From Cherax quadricarinatus (Eukaryota; Arthropoda; Malacostraca; Decapoda; Parastacidae), in contig NC_091300.1 in the NCBI RefSeq assembly GCF_038502225.1, forward strand, positions 48,646,537 to 48,710,536: a DNA stretch of 64,000 nt, read 5' to 3'. The notes under the pieces are model-generated. The model saw nothing but the letters and a program-made list of their open reading frames with translations, made no database searches and had not been told where the DNA came from. Positions within the stretch are counted from its first letter, which is position 1. Each line of letters begins with the position of its first letter. Positions 27,332 through 42,756 of the stretch are shown here, one piece after another. Both the position numbers and the translations under genes were made by a program.

Positions 27332-31277
<3,946 letters not shown>

Positions 31278-31336
31278 AGATCACAGTAAACAGGTGATTT
31301 CAGAATATGCAAAACAACCACTCTGAAAGAATAGAG

Positions 31337-31379
31337 AAATTCCAAGCGCTCTCGTGACTACTCACATTATCAAGGAACT
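31337..31379 (-). ncRNA. hammerhead-like motif, family 5 (left arm, GAAA mutated)
   Basis: Minus strand: AGTTCC, TTGATAA, T, stem II GTGA-GTAG-TCAC, then GAGA instead of GAAA, and AGCGCTTGGAAT. Stem I and II are intact and the AGCGCT palindrome is preserved, but the GAAA change should inactivate it. Confidence 0.55.
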
Positions 31380-31935
31380 ATGAAAGTAAAGCATCCAAGG
31401 AAGCTATATAAGGGGTCTGGCCAGCACCTCACTATCAGATCCCACAACGGTTAAACACCTGACGCGCGCCGACCCAACTTGGATAGGTCCTTTGCACGAC
31501 TCACCCACAAACTATTCTACCCAAGAAAATTTAAAAATTATTATTTGTCCAGTGTATTATTAAATTCTTCCCAAATTCTATTAATTATAAATGGATCTAA
31601 TTTATATAAACCAAAGGAAATATTCATATTATTGTCAAAACTGCTTTTTATGAAACAAGATTCAATTATATTCCTGTCGACCATGGACTTGCTTGATACT
31701 ACTTTCTCAACTTTTTGAATATATTTGTAATTAGTAGAATTTGGGAAGAATTTAATAATACACTGGACAAATAATAATTTTTAAATTTTCTTGGGTAGAA
31801 TAGTTTGTGGGTGAGTTGTGCAAAGGACCTATCCAAGTTGGGTCGGCGCGCGTCAGGTGTTTAACCATTGTGGGATCTGATAGTGAGGTGCTGGCCAGAC
31901 CCCTTATATAGCTTCCTTGGATGCTTTACTTTCAT

Positions 31936-31977
31936 AGTTCCTTGATAATGTGAGTAGTCACGAAAGAGCTTGGAATT
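31936..31977 (+). ncRNA. hammerhead-like motif, family 5 (right arm)
   Basis: Stem I AGTTCC (31936-31941) with GGAATT (31972-31977); core TTGATAA (31942-31948); extra T; stem II GTGA (31950-31953), GTAG loop, TCAC; GAAA (31962-31965); GAGCTT. Relative to CUGAUGA both C3 and G8 are replaced by U3 and A8, preserving the core pair. The left arm suggests the original stem III palindrome AAGCGCTT. Confidence 0.62.
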
Positions 31978-32008
31978 TCTCTATTCTTTCAGAGTGGTTG
32001 TTTTGCAT

Positions 32009-32012
32009 ATAA

Positions 32013-32046
<34 letters not shown>

Positions 32047-32100
32047 TATATATATATATATATTACATATGTATATATATATATACGTATATATATATTT
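32009..32100. repeat. imperfect (AT)n microsatellite
   Basis: Compound TA/TATG/TATT run forming the left flank of MITE copy 4. Confidence 0.93.
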
Positions 32101-32925
<825 letters not shown>

Positions 32926-34372
32926 ACACTATATGAGCAAATTCGCCGATGACACAAAGATAGGTAGGATAATTGATTCAAACGTAGATGTTAGGGAACT
33001 TCAGGAGGATTTAAACAAACTATTCTTGGTCAGAAAAGTGGCAGATGCAGTTCAATGTAGATAAATGCAAGGTTCTGAAGCTCGGGAGTGTCCATAACCC
33101 TAGCACTTATAAATTAAATGATGTAGAACTTAGCCATACAGATTGCGAAAAGGACTTGGGGGTTATGGTGAGCAGGAACCTTAAACCAAGACAGCAATGC
33201 CTAAGCGTACGTAATAATGCAAATAGATTACTGGGATTTATATCAAGAAGTGTAAGCAACAGAAGTCCAGAGGTCATACTGCAGCTTTATCCATCATTAG
33301 TAAGGCCTCACCTAGATTATGCAGCTCAATTCTGGTCTCCATATTACAGAATGGACATAAATTCGTTAGAAAACATTCAGCGTAGGATGACTAAATTAAT
33401 ACATAGCATTGGAAATCTTCCTTATGAAGAAAGATTGAAGACTCTTAAGTTACATTCACTTGTTAGACGAAGAATGAAGGGAGACCTGATCGAAGTGTAT
33501 AAGTGGAAGATAGGTATTAATAAAGGGGATATTAATAAGGTCTTGAGGATATCTCTCCAAGAGAGAACCCGCAGTAATGGATTTAAATTAGATAAGTTTA
33601 GATTTAGAAAGGATATAGGAAAGTATTGGTTTGGAAATAGGGTAGTTGATGAGTGGAACAGTCTACCTAGTTGGGTTATTGAGGCTAGGACTTTGGCAAA
33701 ATAAGTCACCGGGTTTAGCAAAATAAGTCACCGGGTCCTGATGAGGTTTTTTCAAGGGTTCTTAAGGAATGCAAAATGGAAGTCTGTGAACCATTAACTA
33801 ATATTTTTAATTTATCTCTTCAAACAGGTGTAGTGTCTGATATGTGGAAGATGGCTAATGTAATTCCTATTTTTAAAACAGGGGACAAGTCGTTACCGTC
33901 AAATTACCGCCCAATAAGCCTGACCTCAATTGTAGGCAAATTACTAGAGTCAATTATAGCTGAGATTATAAGAAGCCATCTCGATAAGCATAGCTTGATT
34001 AATGATACTCAGCATGGATTCACAAGAGGCCGGTCTTGTCTAACTAATTTACTAACTTTCTTCAGTAAAGCTTTTGAGGCTGTTGACCACGATAAAGAAT
34101 TTGATATTGTTTACTTAGATTTTAGTAAGGCATTTGATAGAGTTCCGCACCAACGACTGTTGAAGAAAGTAGCAGCTCATGGCATTGGGGGAAGGGTGCT
34201 CTCGTGGATCGAGTCATGGCTCACAGACAGGAAGCAGAGAGTGTCCATAAATGGCTAGGACTTTGGGTAGTTTCAAATTTAGGTTGGATAAGTACATGAG
34301 TGGGAGGGGTTGGATATGAGTGGGACTTGCACATCGGAGCTTGTTTCTTGGGTGGCATTGAAAATTGGGTTG
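32926..34372 (+). mobile_element. CR1-like element, copy 2 (5' truncated, carrying an inserted CR1 fragment)
   Basis: Starts in RT motif C (SKFADDTKIGRIIDSN), continues through the C-terminal domain to WVIEARTL, is interrupted at 33697-34252 by an RT N-terminal fragment, then resumes GSFKFRLDKYMSG and the 3' UTR. It ends at about 34372 where the 378-bp array begins, so the octamer tail is lost. Non-functional. Confidence 0.85.
33697..34252 (+). mobile_element. 556-bp internal CR1 fragment inserted in CR1 copy 2
   Basis: Encodes NKSPGPDEVFSRVLKECKME through motif A (YLDFSKAFDRVPHQR) to WLTDRKQRVSING, which belongs upstream of the RT part before it. GGCTAGGACTTTGG occurs on both sides (33683-33696 and 34253-34266), a 14-bp target duplication, so it was inserted as a piece lacking both element ends. 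The start holds a repeated CAAAATAAGTCACCGGGT. Confidence 0.8.
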
Positions 34373-34931
34373 GCATTGAGACACTTATGCAGCATATGGA
34401 AATCTTTATTCAGGAAACGTTTCGCCACACAGTGGCTTCATCAGTCCAATACAAAGAGGAAGGCGTAAGGAGAGGAGGAGAATGAGGTAATCAGTCCCTC
34501 AACCTGGAGTCGATGTGTTCAGTCCATCAATCTTGTAGAATGTACAGCATAGGGCCGTAGACGTGGCTTATATACTGTAGTGAGGTGACGTGAAGCAGAT
34601 GGAGGCGGGGTCATAGTGGTACCATCCACTAGTCGAAGTAGGTCTTCGTCCAAAGGTTGAACAAGTGTTGAAGAATTCTTTGTAACAAGATCCCATGATG
34701 CTGCAGTGTCTGACAGTTGTGATGAATGGTTTGAAAAACCGACAAGTTGAAGATTGAGACACTTATGCAGCATATGGAAATCTTTATTCAGGAAACGTTT
34801 CGCCACACAGTGGCTTCATCAGTCCAATACAAAGAGGAAGGCGTAAGGAGAGGAGGAGAATGAGGTAATCAGTCCCTCAACCTGGAGTCGATGTGTTCAG
34901 TCCATCAATCTTGTAGAATGTACAGCATAGG

Positions 34932-36850
34932 CAAAGCAAAGCAAACAAGTTTAGGTAAGATCCCAATGGGATGAGCGGGGAAGACGGGACAGATGAAGAA
35001 TAGCTCTGGAGAGGAGTGTTCTTAGTAAGAGAAATAGAGCCAGGGCTTAACCCAGCAGCTAAGGCGATCGTGGGGCAGACTTGAGAACAGGAATAGCAGG
35101 GACTGTTGCATTGAACTTGTTGTAGTTGAAGTCTTGAATCTTGAGTAGCTGGCAGCAGGCTAGGTCACATCAGAGGGTAGAACACATATGGGAGTTATAG
35201 GAGTAACTGAGGAGGCAGGTTAGCAATGGAGCCATTTTCAAACTTTTTGAAGCTGCTTCTAGATAGGTGGTATAATTTAGCCTTGTTGCTGAAGGTGAAA
35301 CGTAGAGGCTTGATGAACTCAAGAACTTGGGTGAGTGTGAAGTGAAGCGGTGATTCACATGCATACTTGACTGTTCCAGCACCGAGGCTTTTGTAGAGTT
35401 CAGTACAGGTCATGGTGTCAGTATTTGAAGGAGAAGTGTAAAAGGTAAGGTTTTCCCATGAGGGTTTACTGGAGTCGTCGTTATCTTCCTCTTCTGGAGT
35501 GGATTCACTGGGAGAATCTACAATGGTGGTAGCAGGTGACTGAGGTTCGACAGGAGCAGCTGTGAGGTGTAATGGTTGTGTAACAGCAGGCTGGGAGAGG
35601 TGGGAGGCGGTGGTTGAGGCAACTTGATCAACGTTGTCAGCGGTGGAAGTGGTTATAGAAGTTACAGGAGCAGTTGCTTGGGCAGGAGACAGGTCTGTAG
35701 GTGCAGTAAAGTTCAGGACGTTGGGAAGGATCTTGAGGATGTCTTCTGAAGGTGTGGATTCCGGAAAATTGAAGGCAGGCATGTTGTTCAGACGGAATAG
35801 TTCGTTAATAGTGGTGTTGAAAGTGCCGGGGCTTGCTGCGTTTGCAAGGTGTGCATACACCATGCAGTACAGCACCTTGGAAGGAGCACCGTCGGGGAGT
35901 GGAGAGAGGGAGTTGCTGGGCGATGGTGCCTGTAGATTAGCGTGTAGAGTCTTGATGGCGTCGGTTTGTGGTTTGGTTATTGCAGCATATGTCGGTGAAT
36001 TGGAGGTTTTCTTCAGAACTTTAGTTTTCTTCAATATGATTTCTTTCCTGAGTGGGCACTTAGCTGCAAGGGTATGATGATTACCCTTGCAGTTAAGACA
36101 TGTTGGTGTTGTAGTAATGGTGCAGGATCTGAAATCGTGTCCATCATTCCCACATTTTGAACAAAACTTCTTATTCTTGATGGGGCAGTCCTTGGTGGTG
36201 TGATTATAGGAGTAGCAGGTCCAGCAGTGGGAGATGTATGTGAAACGTTCTTGTTCTATATGACTTGGGTGAATGTGGTAATATGAGATGGCCAGACCGT
36301 CAGAGAGAGCTTGGGCAGCCATGGAGATGTCTGAGAATGTAATCTTTAGCATTGATGTGGCGTTGGGGATCTTTGAGATGCTGTCTACCGAGGCCCACGT
36401 GTTTTGTTCCTCAATAGATGTCTTCAGTGCTTCAGTAGAGAGAGAGGTGACGATATTGTCAAGTCTTTTCACAAAGACCGAACGTTTCGACTTCAAGAAT
36501 GGAGACGGGGATAGAGTGAATTGTTGTGTTTGTAGGGTCCTGATTGAAGAGTCGTCCATTAGTTTTAGTGCTTCCGTGTCATCTGTGCAGACGACAATGA
36601 AGGAGTCTTTCAGAGAGTGGATTGCCGTAAATTTGACCTGCAGGCAGGTCCTAACGACGGTAGCTAAAGCTAACTTCGAGGAGTCATTTATTGCACCATT
36701 CACAGGCTTGATTTTCACACGATTCGACAGCATTGTGAAAAGGATATCACGTTTGTAGAATATAAATTCTACACCCCGACAGGGTCGAAGAGAGGCTTCT
36801 TGCGGTGTAGAGCAACTGTATGATCGGACTGTGTGATCGAGCGACAGTGT
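34932..36850 (-). mobile_element. gag-only retroelement in the satellite, copy 1
   Basis: 1919 bp flanked by CAGCATAGG (34923-34931) and CAGCACAGG (36851-36859), a 9-bp duplication with one change; removing it restores the 378-bp period. On the minus strand: short 5' UTR with CCTGTCGGGG, the gag ORF, a 3' UTR shared in places with copy 2 (GGAGAGGAGTGTTCTTAGTA, CCAGGGCTTAACCCAGCAGC on the plus strand), and a short TTTGC-type tail. No RT, integrase or poly(A). Confidence 0.85.
35195..36733 (-). CDS. Gag-like ORF with three CCHC zinc knuckles (512 aa)
   Basis: I start at the ATG at 36733 because it aligns with the start of the sister ORF; the upstream frame runs into satellite DNA. Residues 1-80 are a conserved N-domain, about 80-150 is an RRM-like segment (RSVFVKRLDNIVTSLS, IPNATSMLKITFS), followed by three knuckles: CWTCYSYNHTTKDC (170-183), CSKCGNDGHDFRSC (191-204) and CLNCKGNHHTLAAKC (212-226). 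Then come a low-complexity Pro/Ser/Thr/Ala linker and a conserved C-domain (LTFYTSP, VKYACESP). CCHC ORF1 proteins of LINEs bind element RNA. Intact frame, no RT nearby. Confidence 0.88.
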   Translation of the reverse strand: MLSNRVKIKPVNGAINDSSKLALATVVRTCLQVKFTAIHSLKDSFIVVCTDDTEALKLMDDSSIRTLQTQQFTLSPSPFLKSKRSVFVKRLDNIVTSLSTEALKTSIEEQNTWASVDSISKIPNATSMLKITFSDISMAAQALSDGLAISYYHIHPSHIEQERFTYISHCWTCYSYNHTTKDCPIKNKKFCSKCGNDGHDFRSCTITTTPTCLNCKGNHHTLAAKCPLRKEIILKKTKVLKKTSNSPTYAAITKPQTDAIKTLHANLQAPSPSNSLSPLPDGAPSKVLYCMVYAHLANAASPGTFNTTINELFRLNNMPAFNFPESTPSEDILKILPNVLNFTAPTDLSPAQATAPVTSITTSTADNVDQVASTTASHLSQPAVTQPLHLTAAPVEPQSPATTIVDSPSESTPEEEDNDDSSKPSWENLTFYTSPSNTDTMTCTELYKSLGAGTVKYACESPLHFTLTQVLEFIKPLRFTFSNKAKLYHLSRSSFKKFENGSIANLPPQLLL

Positions 36851-36872
36851 CAGCACAGGGCCGTAGACGTGG

Positions 36873-36881
36873 CTTATATAC
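36873..36881 (-). promoter_or_regulatory. satellite TATA box upstream of gag copy 1
   Basis: GTATATAAG on the minus strand, about 30 bp upstream of the 5' end of the gag element (36850). The element's 5' end is thus where transcription from this box would be expected to start. Promoter activity is inference. Confidence 0.5.
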
Positions 36882-39800
36882 TGTAGTGAGGTGACGTGAA
36901 GCAGATGAAGGCGGGGTCATAGTGGTACCATCCACTAGTCGAAGTAGGTCTTGGTCCAAAGGTTGAACAAGTGTTGAAGAATTCTTTGTAACAAGATCCC
37001 ATGATGCTGCAGTGTCTGACAGTTGTGATGAATGGTTTGAAAAACCGACAAGTTGAAGATTGAGACACTTATGCAGCATATGGGAATCTTTATTCAGGAA
37101 ACGTTTCGCCACACAGTGGCTTCATCAGTCCAATACAAAGAGGAAGGCGTAAGGAGAGGAGGAGAATGAGGTAATCAGTCCCTCAACCTGGAGTCGATGT
37201 GTTCAGTCCATCAATCTTGTAGAATGTACAGCATAGGGCCGTAGACGTGGCTTATATACTGTAGTGAGGTGACGTGAAGCAGATGGAGGCGGGGTCATAG
37301 TGGTACCATCCACTAGTCGAAGTAGGTCTTCGTCCAAAGGTTGAACAAGTGTTGAAGAATTCTTTGTAACAAGATCCCATGATGCTGCAGTGTCTGACAG
37401 TTGTGATGAATGGTTTGAAAAACCGACAAGTTGAAGATTGAGACACTTATGCAGCATATGGGAATCTTTATTCAGGAAACGTTTCGCCACACAGTGGCTT
37501 CATCAGTCCAATACAAAGAGGAAGGCGTAAGGAGAGGAGGAGAATGAGGTAATCAGTCCCTCAACCTGGAGTCGATGTGTTCAGTCCATCAATCTTGTAG
37601 AATGTACAGCATAGGGCCGTAGACGTGGCTTATATACTGTAGTGAGGTGACGTGAAGCAGATGGAGGCGGGGTCATAGTGGTACCATCCACTAGTCGAAG
37701 TAGGTCTTCGTCCAAAGGTTGAACAAGTGTTGAAGAATTCTTTGTAACAAGATCCCATGATGCTGCAGTGTCTGACAGTTGTGATGAATGGTTTGAAAAA
37801 CCGACAAGTTGAAGATTGAGACACTTATGCAGCATATGGGAATCTTTATTCAGGAAACGTTTCGCCACACAGTGGCTTCATCAGTCCAATACAAAGAGGA
37901 AGGCGTAAGGAGAGGAGGAGAATGAGGTAATCAGTCCCTCAACCTGGAGTCGATGTGTTCAGTCCATCAATCTTGTAGAATGTACAGCATAGGGCCGTAG
38001 ACGTGGCTTATATACTGTAGTGAGGTGACGTGAAGCAGATGGAGGCGGGGTCATAGTGGTACCATCCACTAGTCGAAGTAGGTCTTCGTCCAAAGGTTGA
38101 ACAAGTGTTGAAGAATTCTTTGTAACAAGATCCCATGATGCTGCAGTGTCTGACAGTTGTGATGAATGGTTTGAAAAACCGACAAGTTGAAGATTGAGAC
38201 ACTTATGCAGCATATGGGAATCTTTATTCAGGAAACGTTTCGCCACACAGTGGCTTCATCAGTCCAATACAAAGAGGAAGGCGTAAGGAGAGGAGGAGAA
38301 TGAGGTAATCAGTCCCTCAACCTGGAGTCGATGTGTTCAGTCCATCAATCTTGTAGAATGTACAGCATAGGGCCGTAGACGTGGCTTATATACTGTAGTG
38401 AGGTGACGTGAAGCAGATGGAGGCGGGGTCATAGTGGTACCATCCACTAGTCGAAGTAGGTCTTCGTCCAAAGGTTGAACAAGTGTTGAAGAATTCTTTG
38501 TAACAAGATCCCATGATGCTGCAGTGTCTGACAGTTGTGATGAATGGTTTGAAAAACCGACAAGTTGAAGATTGAGACACTTATGCAGCATATGGGAATC
38601 TTTATTCAGGAAACGTTTCGCCACACAGTGGCTTCATCAGTCCAATACAAAGAGGAAGGCGTAAGGAGAGGAGGAGAATGAGGTAATCAGTCCCTCAACC
38701 TGGAGTCGATGTGTTCAGTCCATCAATCTTGTAGAATGTACAGCATAGGGCCGTAGACGTGGCTTATATACTGTAGTGAGGTGACGTGAAGCAGATGGAG
38801 GCGGGGTCATAGTGGTACCATCCACTAGTCGAAGTAGGTCTTCGTCCAAAGGTTGAACAAGTGTTGAAGAATTCTTTGTAACAAGATCCCATGATGCTGC
38901 AGTGTCTGACAGTTGTGATGAATGGTTTGAAAAACCGACAAGTTGAAGATTGAGACACTTATGCAGCATATGGGAATCTTTATTCAGGAAACGTTTCGCC
39001 ACACAGTGGCTTCATCAGTCCAATACAAAGAGGAAGGCGTAAGGAGAGGAGGAGAATGAGGTAATCAGTCCCTCAACCTGGAGTCGATGTGTTCAGTCCA
39101 TCAATCTTGTAGAATGTACAGCATAGGGCCGTAGACGTGGCTTATATACTGTAGTGAGGTGACGTGAAGCAGATGGAGGCGGGGTCATAGTGGTACCATC
39201 CACTAGTCGAAGTAGGTCTTCGTCCAAAGGTTGAACAAGTGTTGAAGAATTCTTTGTAACAAGATCCCATGATGCTGCAGTGTCTGACAGTTGTGATGAA
39301 TGGTTTGAAAAACCGACAAGTTGAAGATTGAGACACTTATGCAGCATATGGGAATCTTTATTCAGGAAACGTTTCGCCACACAGTGGCTTCATCAGTCCA
39401 ATACAAAGAGGAAGGCGTAAGGAGAGGAGGAGAATGAGGTAATCAGTCCCTCAACCTGGAGTCGATGTGTTCAGTCCATCAATCTTGTAGAATGTACAGC
39501 ATAGGGCCGTAGACGTGGCTTATATACTGTAGTGAGGTGACGTGAAGCAGATGGAGGCGGGGTCATAGTGGTACCATCCACTAGTCGAAGTAGGTCTTCG
39601 TCCAAAGGTTGAACAAGTGTTGAAGAATTCTTTGTAACAAGATCCCATGATGCTGCAGTGTCTGACAGTTGTGATGAATGGTTTGAAAAACCGACAAGTT
39701 GAAGATTGAGACACTTATGCAGCATATGGGAATCTTTATTCAGGAAACGTTTCGCCACACAGTGGCTTCATCAGTCCAATACAAAGAGGAAGGCGTAAGG

Positions 39801-40639
39801 AGAGGAGGAGAATGAGGTAATCAGTCCCTCAACCTGGAGTCGATGTGTTCAGTCCATCAATCTTGTAGAATGTACAGCATAGGGCCGTAGACGTGGCTTA
39901 TATACTGTAGTGAGGTGACGTGAAGCAGATGGAGGCGGGGTCATAGTGGTACCATCCACTAGTCGAAGTAGGTCTTCGTCCAAAGGTTGAACAAGTGTTG
40001 AAGAATTCTTTGTAACAAGACCCCATGATGCTGCAGTGTCTGACAGTTGTGATGAATGGTTTGAAAAACCGACAAGTTGAAGATTGAGACACTTATGCAG
40101 CATATGGGAATCTTTATTCAGGAAACGTTTCGCCACACAGTGGCTTCATCAGTCCAATACAAAGAGGAAGGCGTAAGGAGAGGAGGAGAATGAGGTAATC
40201 AGTCCCTCAACCTGGAGTCGATGTGTTCAGTCCATCAATCTTGTAGAATGTACAGCATAGGGCCGTAGACGTGGCTTATATACTGTAGTGAGGTGACGTG
40301 AAGCAGATGGAGGCGGGGTCATAGTGGTACCATCCACTAGTCGAAGTAGGTCTTCGTCCAAAGGTTGAACAAGTGTTGAAGAATTCTTTGTAACAAGACC
40401 CCATGATGCTGCCGTGTCTGACAGTTGTGATGAATGGTTTGAAAAACCGACAAGTTGAAGATTGAGACACTTATGCAGCATATGGGAATCTTTATTCAGG
40501 AAACGTTTCGCCACACAGTGGCTTCATCAGTCCAATACAAAGAGGAAGGCGTAAGGAGAGGAGGAGAATGAGGTAATCAGTCCCTCAACCTGGAGTCGAT
40601 GTGTTCAGTCCATCAATCTTGTAGAATGTACAGCATAGG

Positions 40640-42724
40640 AACGAACGAACGAACGAAAGTTCAGGTAAGATCCCAAATGGGATGAGAGGGGAAGGCGGGA
40701 CAGACGAAGAATAGTGCTGGAGAGGAGTGTTCTTAGTAGTAGAAATAGAGCCAGGGCTTAACCCAGCAGCTAAGTCGATCGTGGGACAGACATTGAGAAC
40801 ACACATAGCAGGCTCTTCTGTTGGGACTCCGGTGGGTGAGTGGGGAAGTGTGGACAGACGATGAACAGTCGTGAGAGGAAGGTCTTGAGTTGTAGAATAA
40901 AGAGCCAGGGCTAAACCCAGCTGCGTGGCACTGCGAGGCAGTGTAGAGAGGGCATGTTGAGGACATAGAGGAGAGAGCAGACTGCAGACAGTGCTCGCTG
41001 ACTGATATGCTTCAGGCTGAGGTGAAGAGCTGGTTTGGACGTCAGGTGTTGGGAAGGGTGTTGTGTGTTTGGCTACACTTCGCTGGTGATGGAACCACTC
41101 TTGAGTCTTTTGAAGTCTCTCTTGGACATGTGGAATAGTTGCATTCTGAGGTTGGAGCAGTTCAGATTCGTCACGAGGTAAGATAGTGCGTTTTCAAAAG
41201 GAATTTGGTGAGGTTTGGTGCAGGTGTACTTAACAGCTCCTTCTTTCATTAAGTGGAGCATATCAGCTGCGCTCATTTCGGTTGGGAGGTTGGGGGTGGT
41301 GTAGAAGGTTAGAGACCCATTAAAGGCTTGGCTTAGGTAACGGTTGCGTGTGGTTTCTTCTTCGACTACTACTTCGTCGTTGTCCGAGGGTTGTTCATAA
41401 TGTTCTGGTACTATTTCGTCTTCTGTGACTGTGTTGAGAGGAGGCAGGGAGTGTTGGTCGGTTGTGATTTGTTGGGCTGGTGGTGGGTGGTGAGAGGTGG
41501 CAGTAGACGGTGGTGTTGGTTCTGGAGTAGAGTCTTGGTCAGAGATACAAGTAGGACCAGGTGAGGTGAAGTTAACAATATCTGGAATTAGCTTGAGGAG
41601 GTCTTGTGATGGTGGCGAGTCTGGAAAGTTGAAGTTTGGCATGTTGTTTAGGCGAAACAGTTCATTGATTGTCGTGTTGAATGAGCCAGGGTTTGCAGCA
41701 TTATTAAGGTGTGCATACATCATACAGTATAGCACCTTGGATGGAACAGCGTCAGGAAGAGCAAGGAGGGACTGGCTGGGTGGAGATGATTGTTGTGTAG
41801 CTTGAAGGAGTTCGGTGGTATCTGATTGAATTTTTGCAATGGCGGCGTATGTTGGCGATTTAGGGTTGTTCTTCTTGGTTTCTTCAATGATTTTCTTAGA
41901 CAGGACTTCTTTACGTAGAGGGCATTTTGCTGCAAGGGTGTGGTGAGTACCCTTGCAGTTGAGGCAGGTAGGAGAGGTAGTGGTAGTAGAACATTCCTTG
42001 AAGTCATGGCCGTCTTTACCGCAGTTTGTGCAGTACTTTTTCCCTTTCAGAGGACAGTCAGGCGTTGAGTGGTGATAGGAGTAGCAGGTCCAGCATGGCG
42101 AGATGTGGGCGAAACGTTCGGGTTCTATGTGACTTGGATGGATATGATAGTAGGAGATAGCTAGGCCGTCAGACAGTGCTCTAGTAGCCATCTCGATGTT
42201 GGAGAAGGTTAGCTTGATCATTGTAGAGGCGTTGGGGATTTTGGTGATATGTTCAATCGACGCCCAGGTATTTTGTTCCTCGATAGAGGTCTTGAGATCC
42301 TCAGTTGATAAAGAAGTGACGAGTTTGTCCAGCCGTTTGACGAAAACGGAACGTTTCGCCAGCAAAAAAGGTGAAGGGGAGATGGTGAACTGTCGGTCTC
42401 TGAGGGTTTTCATAGAAGTGTCGGCGATCAGCTTTGTGGCTTCATAATCGTCGGTACAGACGACGATGAATGAGTCTTTCGTCGAGTTGATGGCTGTAAA
42501 TTTAACCTGTAGGCAAGTCTTTACAACGGCAGCAAGGGCAAGTTTAGTAGAGTCATTTATTACTCCACTGTTGGGTTTGATCCTTACACGGTTTGCAAGC
42601 ATCATGAAGGAGTAAGTCAGGCGCTGGTACGATGACTATAGGTTCCCCTCCCCGACGGGGATCGAAGGAACACTTCTTGAGGTGAGGAGCGACTGTGTCT
42701 TACGATGATGTGTTTGGAGTGACC
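40640..42724 (-). mobile_element. gag-only retroelement in the satellite, copy 2
   Basis: 2085 bp flanked by exact ACAGCATAGG duplications (40630-40639 and 42725-42734), inserted at the same nucleotide of the 378-bp unit and in the same orientation as copy 1. The minus strand shows a 5' UTR with CCCGTCGGGGAGGGG, the gag ORF, a 3' UTR and a (TTCG)4 tail next to the target. The coding sequence is clearly diverged from copy 1. No RT. Confidence 0.87.
41073..42605 (-). CDS. Gag-like ORF with three CCHC zinc knuckles (510 aa)
   Basis: Starts MMLANRVRIKPNSGVINDST; conserved N-domain, RRM-like part (RSVFVKRLDKLVTSLS, 86-101), knuckles CWTCYSYHHSTPDC (171-184), CTNCGKDGHDFKEC (192-205) and CLNCKGTHHTLAAKC (214-228), variable linker rich in Pro, Ser, Thr and Gln, and a conserved C-domain (LTFYTTP, VKYTCTKP, LFHMSKRDFKRLKSGSI). 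It aligns end to end with the 35195-36733 protein at roughly half identity by eye. The long preserved frames suggest selection. It would need RT supplied by another element. Confidence 0.88.
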   Translation of the reverse strand: MMLANRVRIKPNSGVINDSTKLALAAVVKTCLQVKFTAINSTKDSFIVVCTDDYEATKLIADTSMKTLRDRQFTISPSPFLLAKRSVFVKRLDKLVTSLSTEDLKTSIEEQNTWASIEHITKIPNASTMIKLTFSNIEMATRALSDGLAISYYHIHPSHIEPERFAHISPCWTCYSYHHSTPDCPLKGKKYCTNCGKDGHDFKECSTTTTSPTCLNCKGTHHTLAAKCPLRKEVLSKKIIEETKKNNPKSPTYAAIAKIQSDTTELLQATQQSSPPSQSLLALPDAVPSKVLYCMMYAHLNNAANPGSFNTTINELFRLNNMPNFNFPDSPPSQDLLKLIPDIVNFTSPGPTCISDQDSTPEPTPPSTATSHHPPPAQQITTDQHSLPPLNTVTEDEIVPEHYEQPSDNDEVVVEEETTRNRYLSQAFNGSLTFYTTPNLPTEMSAADMLHLMKEGAVKYTCTKPHQIPFENALSYLVTNLNCSNLRMQLFHMSKRDFKRLKSGSITSEV

Positions 42725-42747
42725 ACAGCATAGGGCCGTAGACGTGG

Positions 42748-42756
42748 CTTATATAC
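42748..42756 (-). promoter_or_regulatory. satellite TATA box upstream of gag copy 2
   Basis: GTATATAAG on the minus strand about 30 bp upstream of the element's 5' end at 42724, the same spacing as in copy 1. Confidence 0.5.

Larger units (their letters stand above)
31290..32010. mobile_element. PLE fold-back: inverted family-5 terminal repeats around a GIY-YIG C-terminus
   Basis: Arms 31308 to about 31595 and about 31725-32008 are inverted repeats, both starting or ending near GCAAAACAACCACTCTGAAA. The ~130-bp centre encodes on the minus strand VVSSKSMVDRNIIESCFIK and NMNISFGLYKLDPFIINRI, matching the end of the PLE GIY-YIG domain (RNIIES). Each arm contains a hammerhead-like motif and the element's CCTTATATAGCTTCC TATA-like box. 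Confidence 0.75.

Noticed and set aside
35634..36077. 147-codon plus-strand ORF
   Set aside because: Antisense shadow of the gag ORF with zinc knuckles.
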